NCBI GenBank assembly: GCA_964247055.1
Contig: OZ176058.1
Coordinates: 1,922,001-1,986,000 of the forward strand
Source of the DNA: Paragordius varius
Taxonomy: Eukaryota > Nematomorpha
DNA: 64,000 nucleotides
Reading direction: 5' to 3'
In this document: positions 34,401 to 47,084 of the stretch, in pieces
How positions within the stretch are numbered: position 1 is the first letter of the stretch
How the letters are laid out: each line of letters opens with the position of its first letter
The notes under the pieces: model-generated
What the model saw: only the letters and a program-made list of their open reading frames with translations
Told to the model about the DNA's origin: nothing
Databases searched by the model: none
Program-made: the position numbers and the translations under genes

Positions 34401-37400
34401 GATACTTTTAAGGCTTCGATTAGCGCTCAGCTGTTCGCCATTCAAAGCAATCAGCTGATCTCCGTTCCTGAGTCCGGCCCGCTCGGCACAACTTCCTGTA
34501 TATACAAAAATTAAAAAAATAAAAAAGTTAAAAAGTGAATTTATAATAAAATTATGGAAATCTTAAAGACAAAATCGTAAAAATCTAAAAAAAAAATTAA
34601 AAGAATTTTTTAACCATGATTATTTATCAGATTATAAACAAAATATAAAAAGTAAAATACACGTAAGACAAAAAACATAAAAATTAAATCTTTTTTTAAA
34701 CCTTGATATTTAAAATTACTTAACATATACAATAAGTTTTTAAAGACAAAACTTTAAAATTACAAATATTTTATTTAAAAGTCGGATGAGCATATCTTTT
34801 AAACCTTAATATTTTTTTGTATATAAAATTAACTTTTAAAATAATTTTTAAAGATAAACAAACGCAAAAACTAAACCATATAATTTTAGAATCTTGCTAA
34901 TAGTTCCTGTATATGCAAACATAACTTTTCTAAAAATTATAATTTAAAGACAAAAAAATGAAAGAAAATTATATCTTTTTTAAAATCAGACAGATGTATT
35001 TTTATAAATCTTGATATACCATTCACAGTTCGAATTCACCCTTGAACAATCAAATTCACCTTAAAAATAATGTGTCGAATTTATATAACACTAGCGTGAA
35101 TCTCGTGCTGCTACGCAGCCCGAGGAAGTCCTTCGGACTTCTGGGGAGGGGGGGGGGGTTCGAAGTTTGGATTTGATTGGGTCTACCGGTTTTCCTGTAC
35201 CAGATCACAAAGCCAGCATTTTCCATTTTTATAAATATATAGATGAGGATAAATAATGTATTAATATCCATATATCTTTTAACATGCTATGCATATGATA
35301 GATACTCCTTACTCAGCATCTATCATCAAAGAAACGCTTGACTAAAATTTTTGCCTTTTAACAGGCAATACGAAAAATCTTTCTCGAATTTTTACAGTCT
35401 CATACCGTGGACAAAAAAATACAATAAAAAAAATATTTTTGTGGACTTTGTTTTTTTGAAAAAAATGGCATTTTACGGGGGGAGCGGGTAAAAAGAGGGC
35501 CTAAATCAAAAAAGTGACTCGACTATGTTCGGCGCAATCGAAAATAAGTAAACAAAAATCATATTTGAAATTGAATGGTCCAACACGTTCTCCGGAAAAT
35601 TGTCTCAAAAACACGATTTTGTGGACTTCTGTTTTCAAAAAAAACCCGTTTTTCATACGGGGTGGGCCCGAACTGGGGGCCTATTTCAAAAAAAGGGCGA
35701 AGCTATTGTCGGGACATTTATTAATGATTATATTTTTTCGATATTTGGATTTGATTGGGTCTACCGGTTTTCCTGTACCAGATCACAAAGCCAGCATTTT
35801 CCATTTTTATAAATATATAGATGAGGATAAATAATGTATTAATATCCATATATCTTTCAACATGCTATGCATATGATAGATACTCCTTACTCAGCATCTA
35901 TCATCAAAGAAACGCTTGACTAAAATTTTAGCCTTTTAACAGGCAATACGAAAAATCTTTCTCGAATTTTTACAGTCTCATACCGTGGACAAAAAAATAC
36001 AATCAAAAAAATATTTTTGTGGACTTTGTTTTTTTTTTGAAAAAAATGGCATTTTACGGGGGGAGCGGGTAAAAAGAGGGCCTAAATCAAAAAAGTGACT
36101 CGACTATGTTCGGCGCAATCGAAAATAAGTAAACAAAAATCATATTTGAAATTGAATGGTCCAACACGTTCTCCGGAAAATTGTCTCAAAAACACGATTT
36201 TGTGGACTTCTGTTTTCAAAAAAAACCCGTTTTTCATACGGGGTGGGCCCGAACTGGAGGCCTATTTCAAAAAAAGGGCGAAGCTATTGTCGGGACATTT
36301 ATTAATGATTATATTTTTTCGATATTTGGATTTGATTGGGTCTACCGGTTTTCCTGTACCAGATCACAAAGCCAGCATTTTCCATTTTTATAAATATATA
36401 GATGAGGATAAATAATGTATTAATATCCATATATCTTTTAACATGCTATGCATATGATAGATACTCCTTACTCAGCATCTATCATCAAAGAAACGCTTGA
36501 CTAAAAATTTGCCTTTTAACAGGCAATACGAAAAATCTTTCTCGAATTTTTACAGTCTCATACCGTGGACAAAAAATACAATCAAAAAAATATTTTTGTG
36601 GACTTGGTTTTTTTTGAAAAAAATGGCATTTTACGGGGGGAGCGGGTAAAAAGAGGGCCTAAATCAAAAAAGTGACTCGACCATGTTCAGCGCGATCAAA
36701 AATAGGTAAACAAAATTCATATTTGAAATTGAATGGTCCAACACGTTCTCCAAAAAATTGACTTAACCCATTTTTCACACGGGGTGGGCCCGAACTGGGG
36801 ACCTAATTCCAAAAAAGGGCGAAGCTATTGTCGAGGCATTCATTTGTGATTATATTTTTTCGATATTTGGATTTGATTGGGATCACCGGTTTTCCGGAAA
36901 CAGATCACAAAGTTATATGAAAAATCAGTTTTTAGCGGGTAGCTCCTTACCCAGCAGCTATCATCAAATAAACGGTGGACTAAAATTTTTGCCTTTTAAC
37001 AGGGAATACGTGGAATCTTTATTGAATTTTTAAGGTCTCATACCTAGGACGAAAAATCGATTTAAAAAATATTTTTGTGGACTTTGTTTTTTTTTTGAAA
37101 AAAATGGCATTTTACGGGGGGAGCGGGTAAAAAGAGGGCCTAAATCAAAAAAGTGACTCGACTATGTTCGGCGCAATCGAAAATAAGTAAACAAAAATCA
37201 TATTTGAAATTGAATGGTCCAACACGTTCTCCGGAAAATTGTCTCAAAAACACGATTTTGTGGACTTCTGTTTTCAAAAAAAACCCGTTTTTCATACGGG
37301 GTGGGCCCGAACTGGAGGCCTATTTCAAAAAAAGGGCGAAGCTATTGTCGGGACATTTATTAATGATTATATTTTTTCGATATTTGGATTTGATTGGGTC

Positions 37401-40400
37401 TACCGGTTTTCCTGTACCAGATCACAAAGCCAGCATTTTCCATTTTTATAAATATATAGATGAGGATAAATAATGTATTAATATCCATATATCTTTTAAC
37501 ATGCTATGCATATGATAGATACTCCTTACTCAGCATCTATCATCAAAGAAACGCTTGACTAAAAATTTGCCTTTTAACAGGCAATACGAAAAATCTTTCT
37601 CGAATTTTTACAGTCTCATACCGTGGACAAAAAATACAATCAAAAAAATATTTTTGTGGACTTTGTTTTTTTTGAAAAAAATGGCATTTTACGGGGGGAG
37701 CGGGTAAAAAGAGGGCCTAAATCAAAAAAGTGACTCGACCATGTTCAGCGCGATCAAAAATAGGTAAACAAAATTCATATTTGAAATTGAATGGTCCAAC
37801 ACGTTCTCCAAAAAATTGACTTAACCCATTTTTCACACGGGGTGGGCCCGAACTGGGGACCTAATTCCAAAAAAGGGCGAAGCTATTGTCGAGGCATTCA
37901 TTTGTGATTATATTTTTTCGATATTTGGATTTGATTGGGATCACCGGTTTTCCGGAAACAGATCACAAAGTTATATGAAAAATCAGTTTTTAGCGGGTAG
38001 CTCCTTACCCAGCAGCTATCATCAAATAAACGGTGGACTAAAATTTTTGCCTTTTAACAGGGAATACGTGGAATCTTTATTGAATTTTTAAGGTCTCATA
38101 CCTAGGACGAAAAATCGATTTAAAAAATATTTTTGTGGACTTTGTTTTTTTTTTGAAAAAAATGGCATTTTACGGGGGGAGCGGGTAAAAAGAGGGCCTA
38201 AATCAAAAAAGTGACTCGACTATGTTCGGCGCAATCGAAAATAAGTAAACAAAAATCATATTTGAAATTGAATGGTCCAACACGTTCTCCGGAAAATTGT
38301 CTCAAAAACACGATTTTGTGGACTTCTGTTTTCAAAAAAAACCCGTTTTTCATACGGGGTGGGCCCGAACTGGAGGCCTATTTCAAAAAAAGGGCGAAGC
38401 TATTGTCGGGACATTTATTAATGATTATATTTTTTCGATATTTGGATTTGATTGGGTCTACCGGTTTTCCTGTACCAGATCACAAAGCCAGCATTTTCCA
38501 TTTTTATAAATATATAGATGAGGATAAATAATGTATTAATATCCATATATCTTTTAACATGCTATGCATATGATAGATACTCCTTACTCAGCATCTATCA
38601 TCAAAGAAACGCTTGACTAAAAATTTGCCTTTTAACAGGCAATACGAAAAATCTTTCTCGAATTTTTACAGTCTCATACCGTGGACAAAAAATACAATCA
38701 AAAAAATATTTTTGTGGACTTTGTTTTTTTTGAAAAAAATGGCATTTTACGGGGGGAGCGGGTAAAAAGAGGGCCTAAATCAAAAAAGTGACTCGACCAT
38801 GTTCAGCGCGATCAAAAATAGGTAAACAAAATTCATATTTGAAATTGAATGGTCCAACACGTTCTCCAAAAAATTGACTTAACCCATTTTTCACACGGGG
38901 TGGGCCCGAACTGGGGACCTAATTCCAAAAAAGGGCGAAGCTATTGTCGAGGCATTCATTTGTGATTATATTTTTTCGATATTTGGATTTGATTGGGATC
39001 ACCGGTTTTCCGGAAACAGATCACAAAGTTATATGAAAAATCAGTTTTTAGCGGGTAGCTCCTTACCCAGCAGCTATCATCAAATAAACGGTGGACTAAA
39101 ATTTTTGCCTTTTAACAGGGAATACGTGGAATCTTTATTGAATTTTTAAGGTCTCATACCTAGGACGAAAAATCGATTTAAAAAATATTTTTGTGGACTT
39201 TGTTTTTTTTTTGAAAAAAATGGCATTTTACGGGGGGAGCGGGTAAAAAGAGGGCCTAAATCAAAAAAGTGACTCGACTATGTTCGGCGCAATCGAAAAT
39301 AAGTAAACAAAAATCATATTTGAAATTGAATGGTCCAACACGTTCTCCGGAAAATTGTCTCAAAAACACGATTTTGTGGACTTCTGTTTTCAAAAAAAAC
39401 CCGTTTTTCATACGGGGTGGGCCCGAACTGGAGGCCTATTTCAAAAAAAGGGCGAAGCTATTGTCGGGACATTTATTAATGATTATATTTTTTCGATATT
39501 TGGATTTGATTGGGTCTACCGGTTTTCCTGTACCAGATCACAAAGCCAGCATTTTCCATTTTTATAAATATATAGATGAGGATAAATAATGTATTAATAT
39601 CCATATATCTTTTAACATGCTATGCATATGATAGATACTCCTTACTCAGCATCTATCATCAAAGAAACGCTTGACTAAAAATTTGCCTTTTAACAGGCAA
39701 TACGAAAAATCTTTCTCGAATTTTTACAGTCTCATACCGTGGACAAAAAAATACAATCAAAAAAATATTTTTGTGGACTTTGTTTTTTTTTTGAAAAAAA
39801 TGGCATTTTACGGGGGGAGCGGGTAAAAAGAGGGCCTAAATCAAAAAAGTGACTCGACTATGTTCGGCGCAATCGAAAATAAGTAAACAAAAATCATATT
39901 TGAAATCGAATGGTCCAACACGTTCTCCGGAAAATTGTCTCAAAAACACGATTTTGTGGACTTCTGTTTTCAAAAAAAACCCGTTTTTCATACGGGGTGG
40001 GCCCGAACTGGAGGCCTATTTCAAAAAAAGGGCGAAGCTATTGTCGGGACATTTATTAATGATTATATTTTTTCGATATTTGGATTTGATTGGGTCTACC
40101 GGTTTTCCTGTACCAGATCACAAAGCCAGCATTTTCCATTTTTATAAATATATAGATGAGGATAAATAATGTATTAATATCCATATATCTTTTAACATGC
40201 TATGCATATGATAGATACTCCTTACTCAGCATCTATCATCAAAGAAACGCTTGACTAAAAATTTGCCTTTTAACAGGCAATACGAAAAATCTTTCTCGAA
40301 TTTTTACAGTCTCATACCGTGGACAAAAAATACAATCAAAAAAATATTTTTGTGGACTTTGTTTTTTTTGAAAAAAATGGCATTTTACGGGGGGAGCGGG

Positions 40401-43400
40401 TAAAAAGAGGGCCTAAATCAAAAAAGTGACTCGACCATGTTCAGCGCGATCAAAAATAGGTAAACAAAATTCATATTTGAAATTGAATGGTCCAACACGT
40501 TCTCCAAAAAATTGACTTAACCCATTTTTCACACGGGGTGGGCCCGAACTGGGGACCTAATTCCAAAAAAGGGCGAAGCTATTGTCGAGGCATTCATTTG
40601 TGATTATATTTTTTCGATATTTGGATTTGATTGGGATCACCGGTTTTCCGGAAACAGATCACAAAGTTATATGAAAAATCAGTTTTTAGCGGGTAGCTCC
40701 TTACCCAGCAGCTATCATCAAATAAACGGTGGACTAAAATTTTTGCCTTTTAACAGGGAATACGTGGAATCTTTATTGAATTTTTAAGGTCTCATACCTA
40801 GGACGAAAAATCGATTTAAAAAATATTTTTGTGGACTTTGTTTTTTTTTTGAAAAAAATGGCATTTTACGGGGGGAGCGGGTAAAAAGAGGGCCTAAATC
40901 AAAAAAGTGACTCGACTATGTTCGGCGCAATCGAAAATAAGTAAACAAAAATCATATTTGAAATTGAATGGTCCAACACGTTCTCCGGAAAATTGTCTCA
41001 AAAACACGATTTTGTGGACTTCTGTTTTCAAAAAAAACCCGTTTTTCATACGGGGTGGGCCCGAACTGGAGGCCTATTTCAAAAAAAGGGCGAAGCTATT
41101 GTCGGGACATTTATTAATGATTATATTTTTTCGATATTTGGATTTGATTGGGTCTACCGGTTTTCCTGTACCAGATCACAAAGCCAGCATTTTCCATTTT
41201 TATAAATATATAGATGAGGATAAATAATGTATTAATATCCATATATCTTTTAACATGCTATGCATATGATAGATACTCCTTACTCAGCATCTATCATCAA
41301 AGAAACGCTTGACTAAAAATTTGCCTTTTAACAGGCAATACGAAAAATCTTTCTCGAATTTTTACAGTCTCATACCGTGGACAAAAAAATACAATCAAAA
41401 AAATATTTTTGTGGACTTTGTTTTTTTTTTGAAAAAAATGGCATTTTACGGGGGGAGCGGGTAAAAAGAGGGCCTAAATCAAAAAAGTGACTCGACTATG
41501 TTCGGCGCAATCGAAAATAAGTAAACAAAAATCATATTTGAAATCGAATGGTCCAACACGTTCTCCGGAAAATTGTCTCAAAAACACGATTTTGTGGACT
41601 TCTGTTTTCAAAAAAAACCCGTTTTTCATACGGGGTGGGCCCGAACTGGAGGCCTATTTCAAAAAAAGGGCGAAGCTATTGTCGGGACATTTATTAATGA
41701 TTATATTTTTTCGATATTTGGATTTGATTGGGTCTACCGGTTTTCCTGTACCAGATCACAAAGCCAGCATTTTCCATTTTTATAAATATATAGATGAGGA
41801 TAAATAATGTATTAATATCCATATATCTTTTAACATGCTATGCATATGATAGATACTCCTTACTCAGCATCTATCATCAAAGAAACGCTTGACTAAAAAT
41901 TTGCCTTTTAACAGGCAATACGAAAAATCTTTCTCGAATTTTTACAGTCTCATACCGTGGACAAAAAATACAATCAAAAAAATATTTTTGTGGACTTTGT
42001 TTTTTTTGAAAAAAATGGCATTTTACGGGGGGAGCGGGTAAAAAGAGGGCCTAAATCAAAAAAGTGACTCGACCATGTTCAGCGCGATCAAAAATAGGTA
42101 AACAAAATTCATATTTGAAATTGAATGGTCCAACACGTTCTCCAAAAAATTGACTTAACCCATTTTTCACACGGGGTGGGCCCGAACTGGGGACCTAATT
42201 CCAAAAAAGGGCGAAGCTATTGTCGAGGCATTCATTTGTGATTATATTTTTTCGATATTTGGATTTGATTGGGATCACCGGTTTTCCGGAAACAGATCAC
42301 AAAGTTATATGAAAAATCAGTTTTTAGCGGGTAGCTCCTTACCCAGCAGCTATCATCAAATAAACGGTGGACTAAAATTTTTGCCTTTTAACAGGGAATA
42401 CGTGGAATCTTTATTGAATTTTTAAGGTCTCATACCTAGGACGAAAAATCGATTTAAAAAATATTTTTGTGGACTTTGTTTTTTTTTTGAAAAAAATGGC
42501 ATTTTACGGGGGGAGCGGGTAAAAAGAGGGCCTAAATCAAAAAAGTGACTCGACTATGTTCGGCGCAATCGAAAATAAGTAAACAAAAATCATATTTGAA
42601 ATTGAATGGTCCAACACGTTCTCCGGAAAATTGTCTCAAAAACACGATTTTGTGGACTTCTGTTTTCAAAAAAAACCCGTTTTTCATACGGGGTGGGCCC
42701 GAACTGGAGGCCTATTTCAAAAAAAGGGCGAAGCTATTGTCGGGACATTTATTAATGATTATATTTTTTCGATATTTGGATTTGATTGGGTCTACCGGTT
42801 TTCCTGTACCAGATCACAAAGCCAGCATTTTCCATTTTTATAAATATATAGATTATTTTTTCAGTTTTAAACAAAATTTTATTTAATATAGGTATTTTTT
42901 AATTTTACAAAACATATATTTTATTTGAGGATAAAACTTGAATTGTTTGAGAATAAATTTTAATTGTTCCAGGGTGAATTTGAATTTTTTAGGGTGAATT
43001 TGAATTAAATTATAAACGTAATAAAATAAATCTTAAAATTTGTTGGAAATATCAAGTAGATTGTTTTGATAACACTATAATATTATTGGAATGTAAAAAT
43101 TAAAAAACAGTCAAACATACTTTTTTAACCCTCAATTCTTATATGTAAAAAAAAAATTAAAATTTTAAAGACAAAACGTAAATACTAACAATATACAAGT
43201 AAATTTTTTTTAACCTTAATAAGTCTCTTGAATATATGCAAAGATTATATTTTTAAAAGGCAAAACGTAAAAAATTAATAATAAAAGAGGGAGATAAATT
43301 CTATATATACTTAATTCTTGCTGATAAAATACAGTAAAATTGAAATTATATATGGGCAGAATGTAAAATTATAAAGACAAATATTGTTTTCTAAAAGACA

Positions 43401-45374
43401 ACCATTCATCTTAAATCTTATTTTATAAGTTTTAAATTAAAGTATGAAAAAAAGTTGTATATAACACAATTAATTCAATATTTTACATTTGTAATATTTA
43501 TACAATCTTTTGAATGTAATATTTATCTTTACACTTTTACGTTTTTTCTGTATATAATTTCAATTTTTATTGTAGATGTATGGTTTAAAATTTATAAAAA
43601 AGAATTAGCTTTCGGAATCCAAAAATAATTTGGGTTTCTCTCATATTTTGGGAATAAAAAAAACTTTGCTGTAAAATTATTATCTGTTTAATAATAATGT
43701 ATATGACAAAAAATATTTTATTTATTATAATGACTAAATACTTGTTATAAAAAGTTGGCAAATAAATGATTATAATTTTGGATTACTGGATAAAACCAAG
43801 TTTAATGCCATATCCAATTTATAATTATATATAAGATTGTTTACTGAAATATGCATAGGAGATTAAATAAAATTGGTTATATTTCAGAATCCTTTATTGT
43901 CCATATATATTTTGGGCATTTATTAAATTTTATGATTTAAAAATAGGTAAAATATAAAAAACTATATAGTGTATTCAGTTAAAAGCAACGTTTTTCAAAC
44001 CGCAAAAAATAATTGATTAACTTTTTGGAGTTTAATTCTATTTTTTTAATCTATCGTAGTTACGCATAAAATACAATTCGAACACCGGAAACAAAACTGT
44101 GTTTAATCGGGTTTCGACAAAAAAACTTTATAAAAATGGGTTGTTTATAGCTTAAACTGAATTTAAAAAAACCCTAAATATAAGTAAAAAACAAAATCAA
44201 AATCGGTGGAAAGTTGTTAAAGATTAGTTTGGTGACACCGTTTCGATTTCGACAAAGAAATGCTATGAAATTAGCTTATATAGCAAATTTAAAAATTGGA
44301 ACCTTTTAAAATTGTTAAAATTTAAATTTTCTAGTGTGGAAATCGATTTTAGCTCATGGGTATATATTATTATTTCTTTATTATTTTTCTTTAAGGTATT
44401 AAATTTATTAATTGAATTTTTGTGTATAGTTTTTGAAAAAATTATTAACCGTGAATACTAATACAAACCTAGGATAACCTAGATATCAAAAATAAAATCT
44501 TAACTAATTTGCACAATATTAACTAGTTTTTTGGAAAAAAAACGGTTTAAAATGACCTAAAATAAACTTAAAAACAATCAAAACAATTTATTATTAAGAT
44601 TCATCAAATTAATATTAATTTTTACATAACGCTTTCAGAGTTACGTTAAGAAACTGAAATATCCAATATCATATATAAATTGGTCGAATTTTTTTCAAAT
44701 CTAGTCGGGCTCGAATTAAGTTTACATTTTCTTAAAAAAAACTAACTTTTAAATTACAACTCAGATCACTCAAACTAAAAAATAAAATTTTATTTTCTAA
44801 AAAAATAAACAATATAATAAATAATTTTATTTTAAATATTGTTGTTAAAATCCGTAATGTAACGATAAAGGATAATTAAATAGAAAATAATCCGTTAATT
44901 ACCATTACAATTTTATATTAAATTCACATAAAAATGTTAAAACACTAATCAATAACATTTTTTTTGGAAAAAATATTTATTAAATAAAAAAAATAAGAAA
45001 ATCATACCTGGTTTCACGTTTTCAATCACAAATATAATATTGTTAATGATTGAATCATGTTGTATTGTTAAATTATCATTATTATTAGCTAAGATTGCTG
45101 AATTTTTACCATTTTGAGATATTTTGGAAAATTCTAAATTTTCGTTTTCATGCAGGAAAGATAAAAATTTCCGACAAATACTAAATCCAAATTCCATTTC
45201 ACCATTTTGAAGTTGAAGAGTGCAAATTTTAACATTTTTATTTTTTTCAATATTTTCCTTTTTGATATCATCAGTAATTAAATAATTTTCCATATTTTGT
45301 TCATTCGAATTATTGCAATTATTATTATTGGGATTTTTGGAATAATTTGATGGATCTTTGTAAATCATTACCAT
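31425..45374 (-). CDS. PDZ-domain protein with long Asn-rich repetitive tail
   Basis: Exons 45374-45008, 34495-34340 and 33064-31425 join in phases 1 and 1 to give 720 residues. The ATG follows an in-frame TGA three codons upstream. Residues 1-48 are Asn-rich. Residues 50-172 form one PDZ domain: the first strands CTLQLQNGEMEFGFSICRK with an FGFS carboxylate-binding loop, a ~35-residue Asn-rich insert, FVIENVKPGSCAERAGLRNG, then DQLIALNGEQL and the final strand GCVVLTVSM. A large insert between the second and third strands is known in some RhoGAP and scaffold PDZs, but no GAP or other domain follows. Residues 176-720 are low-complexity and Asn/Lys/Thr-rich, with about six degenerate 25-30-residue repeats built on K-T-x-D-L-D-x-K-I and E-N-x-N. 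A basic KFVRRKRRVNGEKV patch near residue 240 could be a nuclear signal. PDZ domains bind C-terminal peptides, so a scaffold role is likely. The first intron is 10.5 kb. Confidence 0.85.
33097..33750. mobile_element. Family A copies interrupted by a T1 relative
   Basis: Two family A left arms (at 33097, TAAAAATGGATATTATACGC; at 33249, AAAAATTAAAATTATACGGC) are followed by a truncated T1 element (about 33290-33675, ending GGTATCGAAGTG) and then a family A right arm (AGTGTGGTTGTG to TTTTGTCTGTATAAT). T1 therefore landed in an existing MITE. All of it lies in the second intron of the PDZ gene, within 40 bp of the exon 3 acceptor. Confidence 0.65.
34028..34325. mobile_element. Family A MITE at the donor of PDZ exon 2
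   Basis: The right arm ends ATTTCAATTTTTACTG only 14 bp from the exon 2 boundary (34340 on the minus strand). The intron therefore keeps just its GTGAGTTAGTTTTA before the transposon begins. Confidence 0.8.
34500..35010. repeat. ~100-bp tandem repeats upstream of PDZ exon 2
   Basis: Motif TTTAAAGACAAAA recurs at about 34563, 34661, 34739, 34849 and 34944. The minus-strand acceptor sequence TATATACAGGAA of exon 2 is echoed at about 34911 (CATATACAGGAACT). The same repeats resume at 43020-43331 beyond the inserted element, so they were one array before insertion. Confidence 0.6.
35091..42852 (-). mobile_element. Young Helitron-like element filled by a satellite array
   Basis: On the minus strand the 3' end reads GCTGCGTAGCAGC hairpin, 12 bases, then CTAG followed by T. 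The 5' end reads A then TCTATATATTTATAAAAATG. Insertion between A and T, 5' TC, and a 3' hairpin 10-12 bases before CTRR are the defining Helitron features. A second perfect hairpin (GAAGTCCTTCGGACTTC) lies next to it at about 35124-35141. There is no Rep/helicase gene, so it is non-autonomous. Nearly the whole interior is tandem repeat. It lies in the first intron of the PDZ gene. Confidence 0.7.
35162..42852. repeat. Higher-order satellite, 580-bp and 478-bp monomers
   Basis: Nine full or nearly full large monomers (reference point at 35514, 36095, 37153, 38211, 39269, 39849, 40907, 41487, 42545) alternate with five small ones, in the order A-A-B-A-B-A-B-A-A-B-A-A-B-A, after a partial A at 35162. 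Spacings are 580-581 or 1058. The A-A-B block of 1638 bp starting at 39269 is repeated at 40907, sharing private changes (AAATCGAATGG). Copies are nearly identical, so the array is recent. A and B share AAAATGGCATTTTACGGGG, GGGTGGGCCCGAACTGG and GATATTTGGATTTGATTGGG. Short open frames repeated in each monomer are a by-product of this identity. Confidence 0.95.
43020..43331. repeat. Right part of the ~100-bp tandem repeats
   Basis: TTTTAAAGACAAAACGTAAA, TTTTTTAACCTTAATAAG and TTTTTAAAAGGCAAAACGTA recur at about 100-bp spacing. This continues the array at 34500-35010. Confidence 0.55.
43332..43572. mobile_element. Family A MITE
   Basis: CAGTAAAATTGAAATTATAT at the left and TGTATATAATTTCAATTTTT at the right, ending ATTG. 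The centre is shortened. Confidence 0.75.
43573..45007. other. Intron sequence, nothing recognised
   Basis: This is the 5' part of the PDZ gene's first intron. It is A+T-rich with no repeat family from elsewhere in the window and no supported exon. Confidence 0.5.
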
Positions 45375-45785
45375 TTTTCAGGTTTTAGAATGTGCTAGAA
45401 AAATTTAAAATATGATTTGTTAAAATAGCATATTAAAAACAATATAAAAATATAAAATGACAATATTACTAGTTTGGAATTCACAAAAGGAAAAATACAA
45501 ATAAAAAGTTTGAATTCAAAAAAATATAAATTAATTATGAAAATATATAAAAAAAATTTTTATCAGTGAAAAAAATAATTAACTTGCAAAATAGGGTAAA
45601 ACACTTAAAAAATTGTTTTTTTATTGAAAATACAGGTGGAAACAAATCAATAAAATATATTTATTTTCAATGTCATGATTAGTAATATATATATATATAT
45701 ATATTATCCATATAATTTGTTAATAAGATTAATTATTAATAAATTTTTTACGCCCATATTTTATTTTTGAAAAAATATTTTATTA

Positions 45786-45901
45786 CTGTAGCATATGTTA
45801 TAATAAAAAAGTTTGACACAATTATAATCGAATTTATTTTAATACATAGGAAGTAAAATGTTTAATTTAAACCGCGTGTTGTTTGTTCCCATACGCGACT
45901 G
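45786..45901. mobile_element. Family C MITE
   Basis: CTGTAGCATATGTTATAATA at the left faces GTTTGTTCCCATACGCGACTG at the right. It lies about 0.4 kb upstream of the PDZ gene start. Confidence 0.65.
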
Positions 45902-46328
45902 TAAATAAGATTTATATTTTTTTATATAATAGTGTTTTCCACATATCTCCTGTATAAAAATATTATGTTAAAAATTATTTTTTACTGAAATTAAAATATT
46001 TATAAATTATATATATAAAGCTTCTAGAACTCGATACAAACACCTGATGTTTAACGAAAAAATGTGCCAATTTCGATTTTATACATTTACAGTAATTTAA
46101 TTTTTTTCATCTTAATAAATATATTTTAGTGATTAAATGAATATATTAGGACATATTTAAGCGACAAAAAATTAAAATTTTACAATTTTAAAAATATAAC
46201 TTTTCTAGCTAGGTTACAGAATATATATTGATAATTTAAATTTATATTATAAATATTATTTTAGAAATCGACCAGGGGTAAAAAATTATTTTAAAGTTTT
46301 TTTTTATAAACAATTTCCGACAAAATTA

Positions 46329-46596
46329 CAGTAAAAACTGAAATTATACGGACAAAAAGGTAAAAATATAAAGACATAGATTTATTTCTAAAAGACAACC
46401 ATACTTTTTAAATCTTAATTTTTTTAATATAACTCATGTTTTAAATGGCAAAGTGTGAAATAGAGAGAGATATATATATATATATGACTAACCCAATCAA
46501 TTCTATATTTTGGGAAACATTAAGGTTTAAAAAGTATGGTTGTCTTTTTGAACCAAAAAATATCTGTCTTTATATTTTTACGTTTTGTCCATTATA
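46329..46596. mobile_element. Family A MITE fused to a family B element
   Basis: CAGTAAAAACTGAAATTATA opens it. Its right arm stops after TTTTGTCCATTATAAT, and family B begins at once, so B inserted into the TA-rich right arm and displaced the last bases. Confidence 0.8.
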
Positions 46597-46967
46597 ATAC
46601 CATTTACAGTTCAAATTCACCCTTGAACAATTCAAATTCAGAACAATTCAAATTCACCCTCGAACAATTCGATTCACTCTAAAAATAAATTATGAAATTT
46701 CGGTCTAATATAACTCATCAATATAGATAAATATATTTTTATGGCAAAGTTTATTATTTTTTCAGTATTGTTTTGATTACATACAAAGTTTCTTTTTTAC
46801 AAAATATAAAAAAATATAAATATTTTTTAATCTTAAAAAACACATAATTTATTTTAGGGTGAATTTGAATTGTTCGAAGGTGAATTTGAATTGTTCAAGG
46901 TTTGAATTTGAATTGTTCAAGGGTGAACTTGAATTGTTTAAGGGTGAATTTGAGCTGTAAATGGTAT
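46597..46967. mobile_element. Family B element
   Basis: ATACCATTTACAGTTCAAAT to GAGCTGTAAATGGTAT, with four degenerate 21-bp units on each arm. Confidence 0.85.
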
Positions 46968-47084
46968 ATATGGGCATTCAAGAATATTTTATTAGATTTC
47001 CTTTATAAAACTGTAAAATGCAAAAACAAATACCACAATTTTTTATGTTTTGTTGTTAATTTTTACTAATATATTAAATTTGGA

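Larger units (their letters stand above)
35016..43008. mobile_element. Family B element split by the young Helitron
   Basis: The left arm (ATACCATTCACAGTTCGAAT, then two 21-bp units and TTTATATAACA) stops at 35090. The right part resumes at 42853 with TTATTTTTTCAG and runs to inverted 21-bp units near 43008. The terminal TGTAAATGGTAT is lost. Compared with intact copies, about 45 bp of the centre is missing at the junction. Confidence 0.75.

Noticed and set aside
35091-35160. Dense hairpins as a possible RNA gene or terminator
   Set aside because: Position at the array edge and the CTAG spacing fit a Helitron 3' end better.
35514-42886. Nine nearly identical 106-residue open frames and overlapping 70-residue frames
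   Set aside because: They occur once per 580-bp satellite monomer. Their identity follows from DNA homogenisation, the two frames overlap, and the older sister array does not preserve them. Treated as chance frames in satellite DNA.
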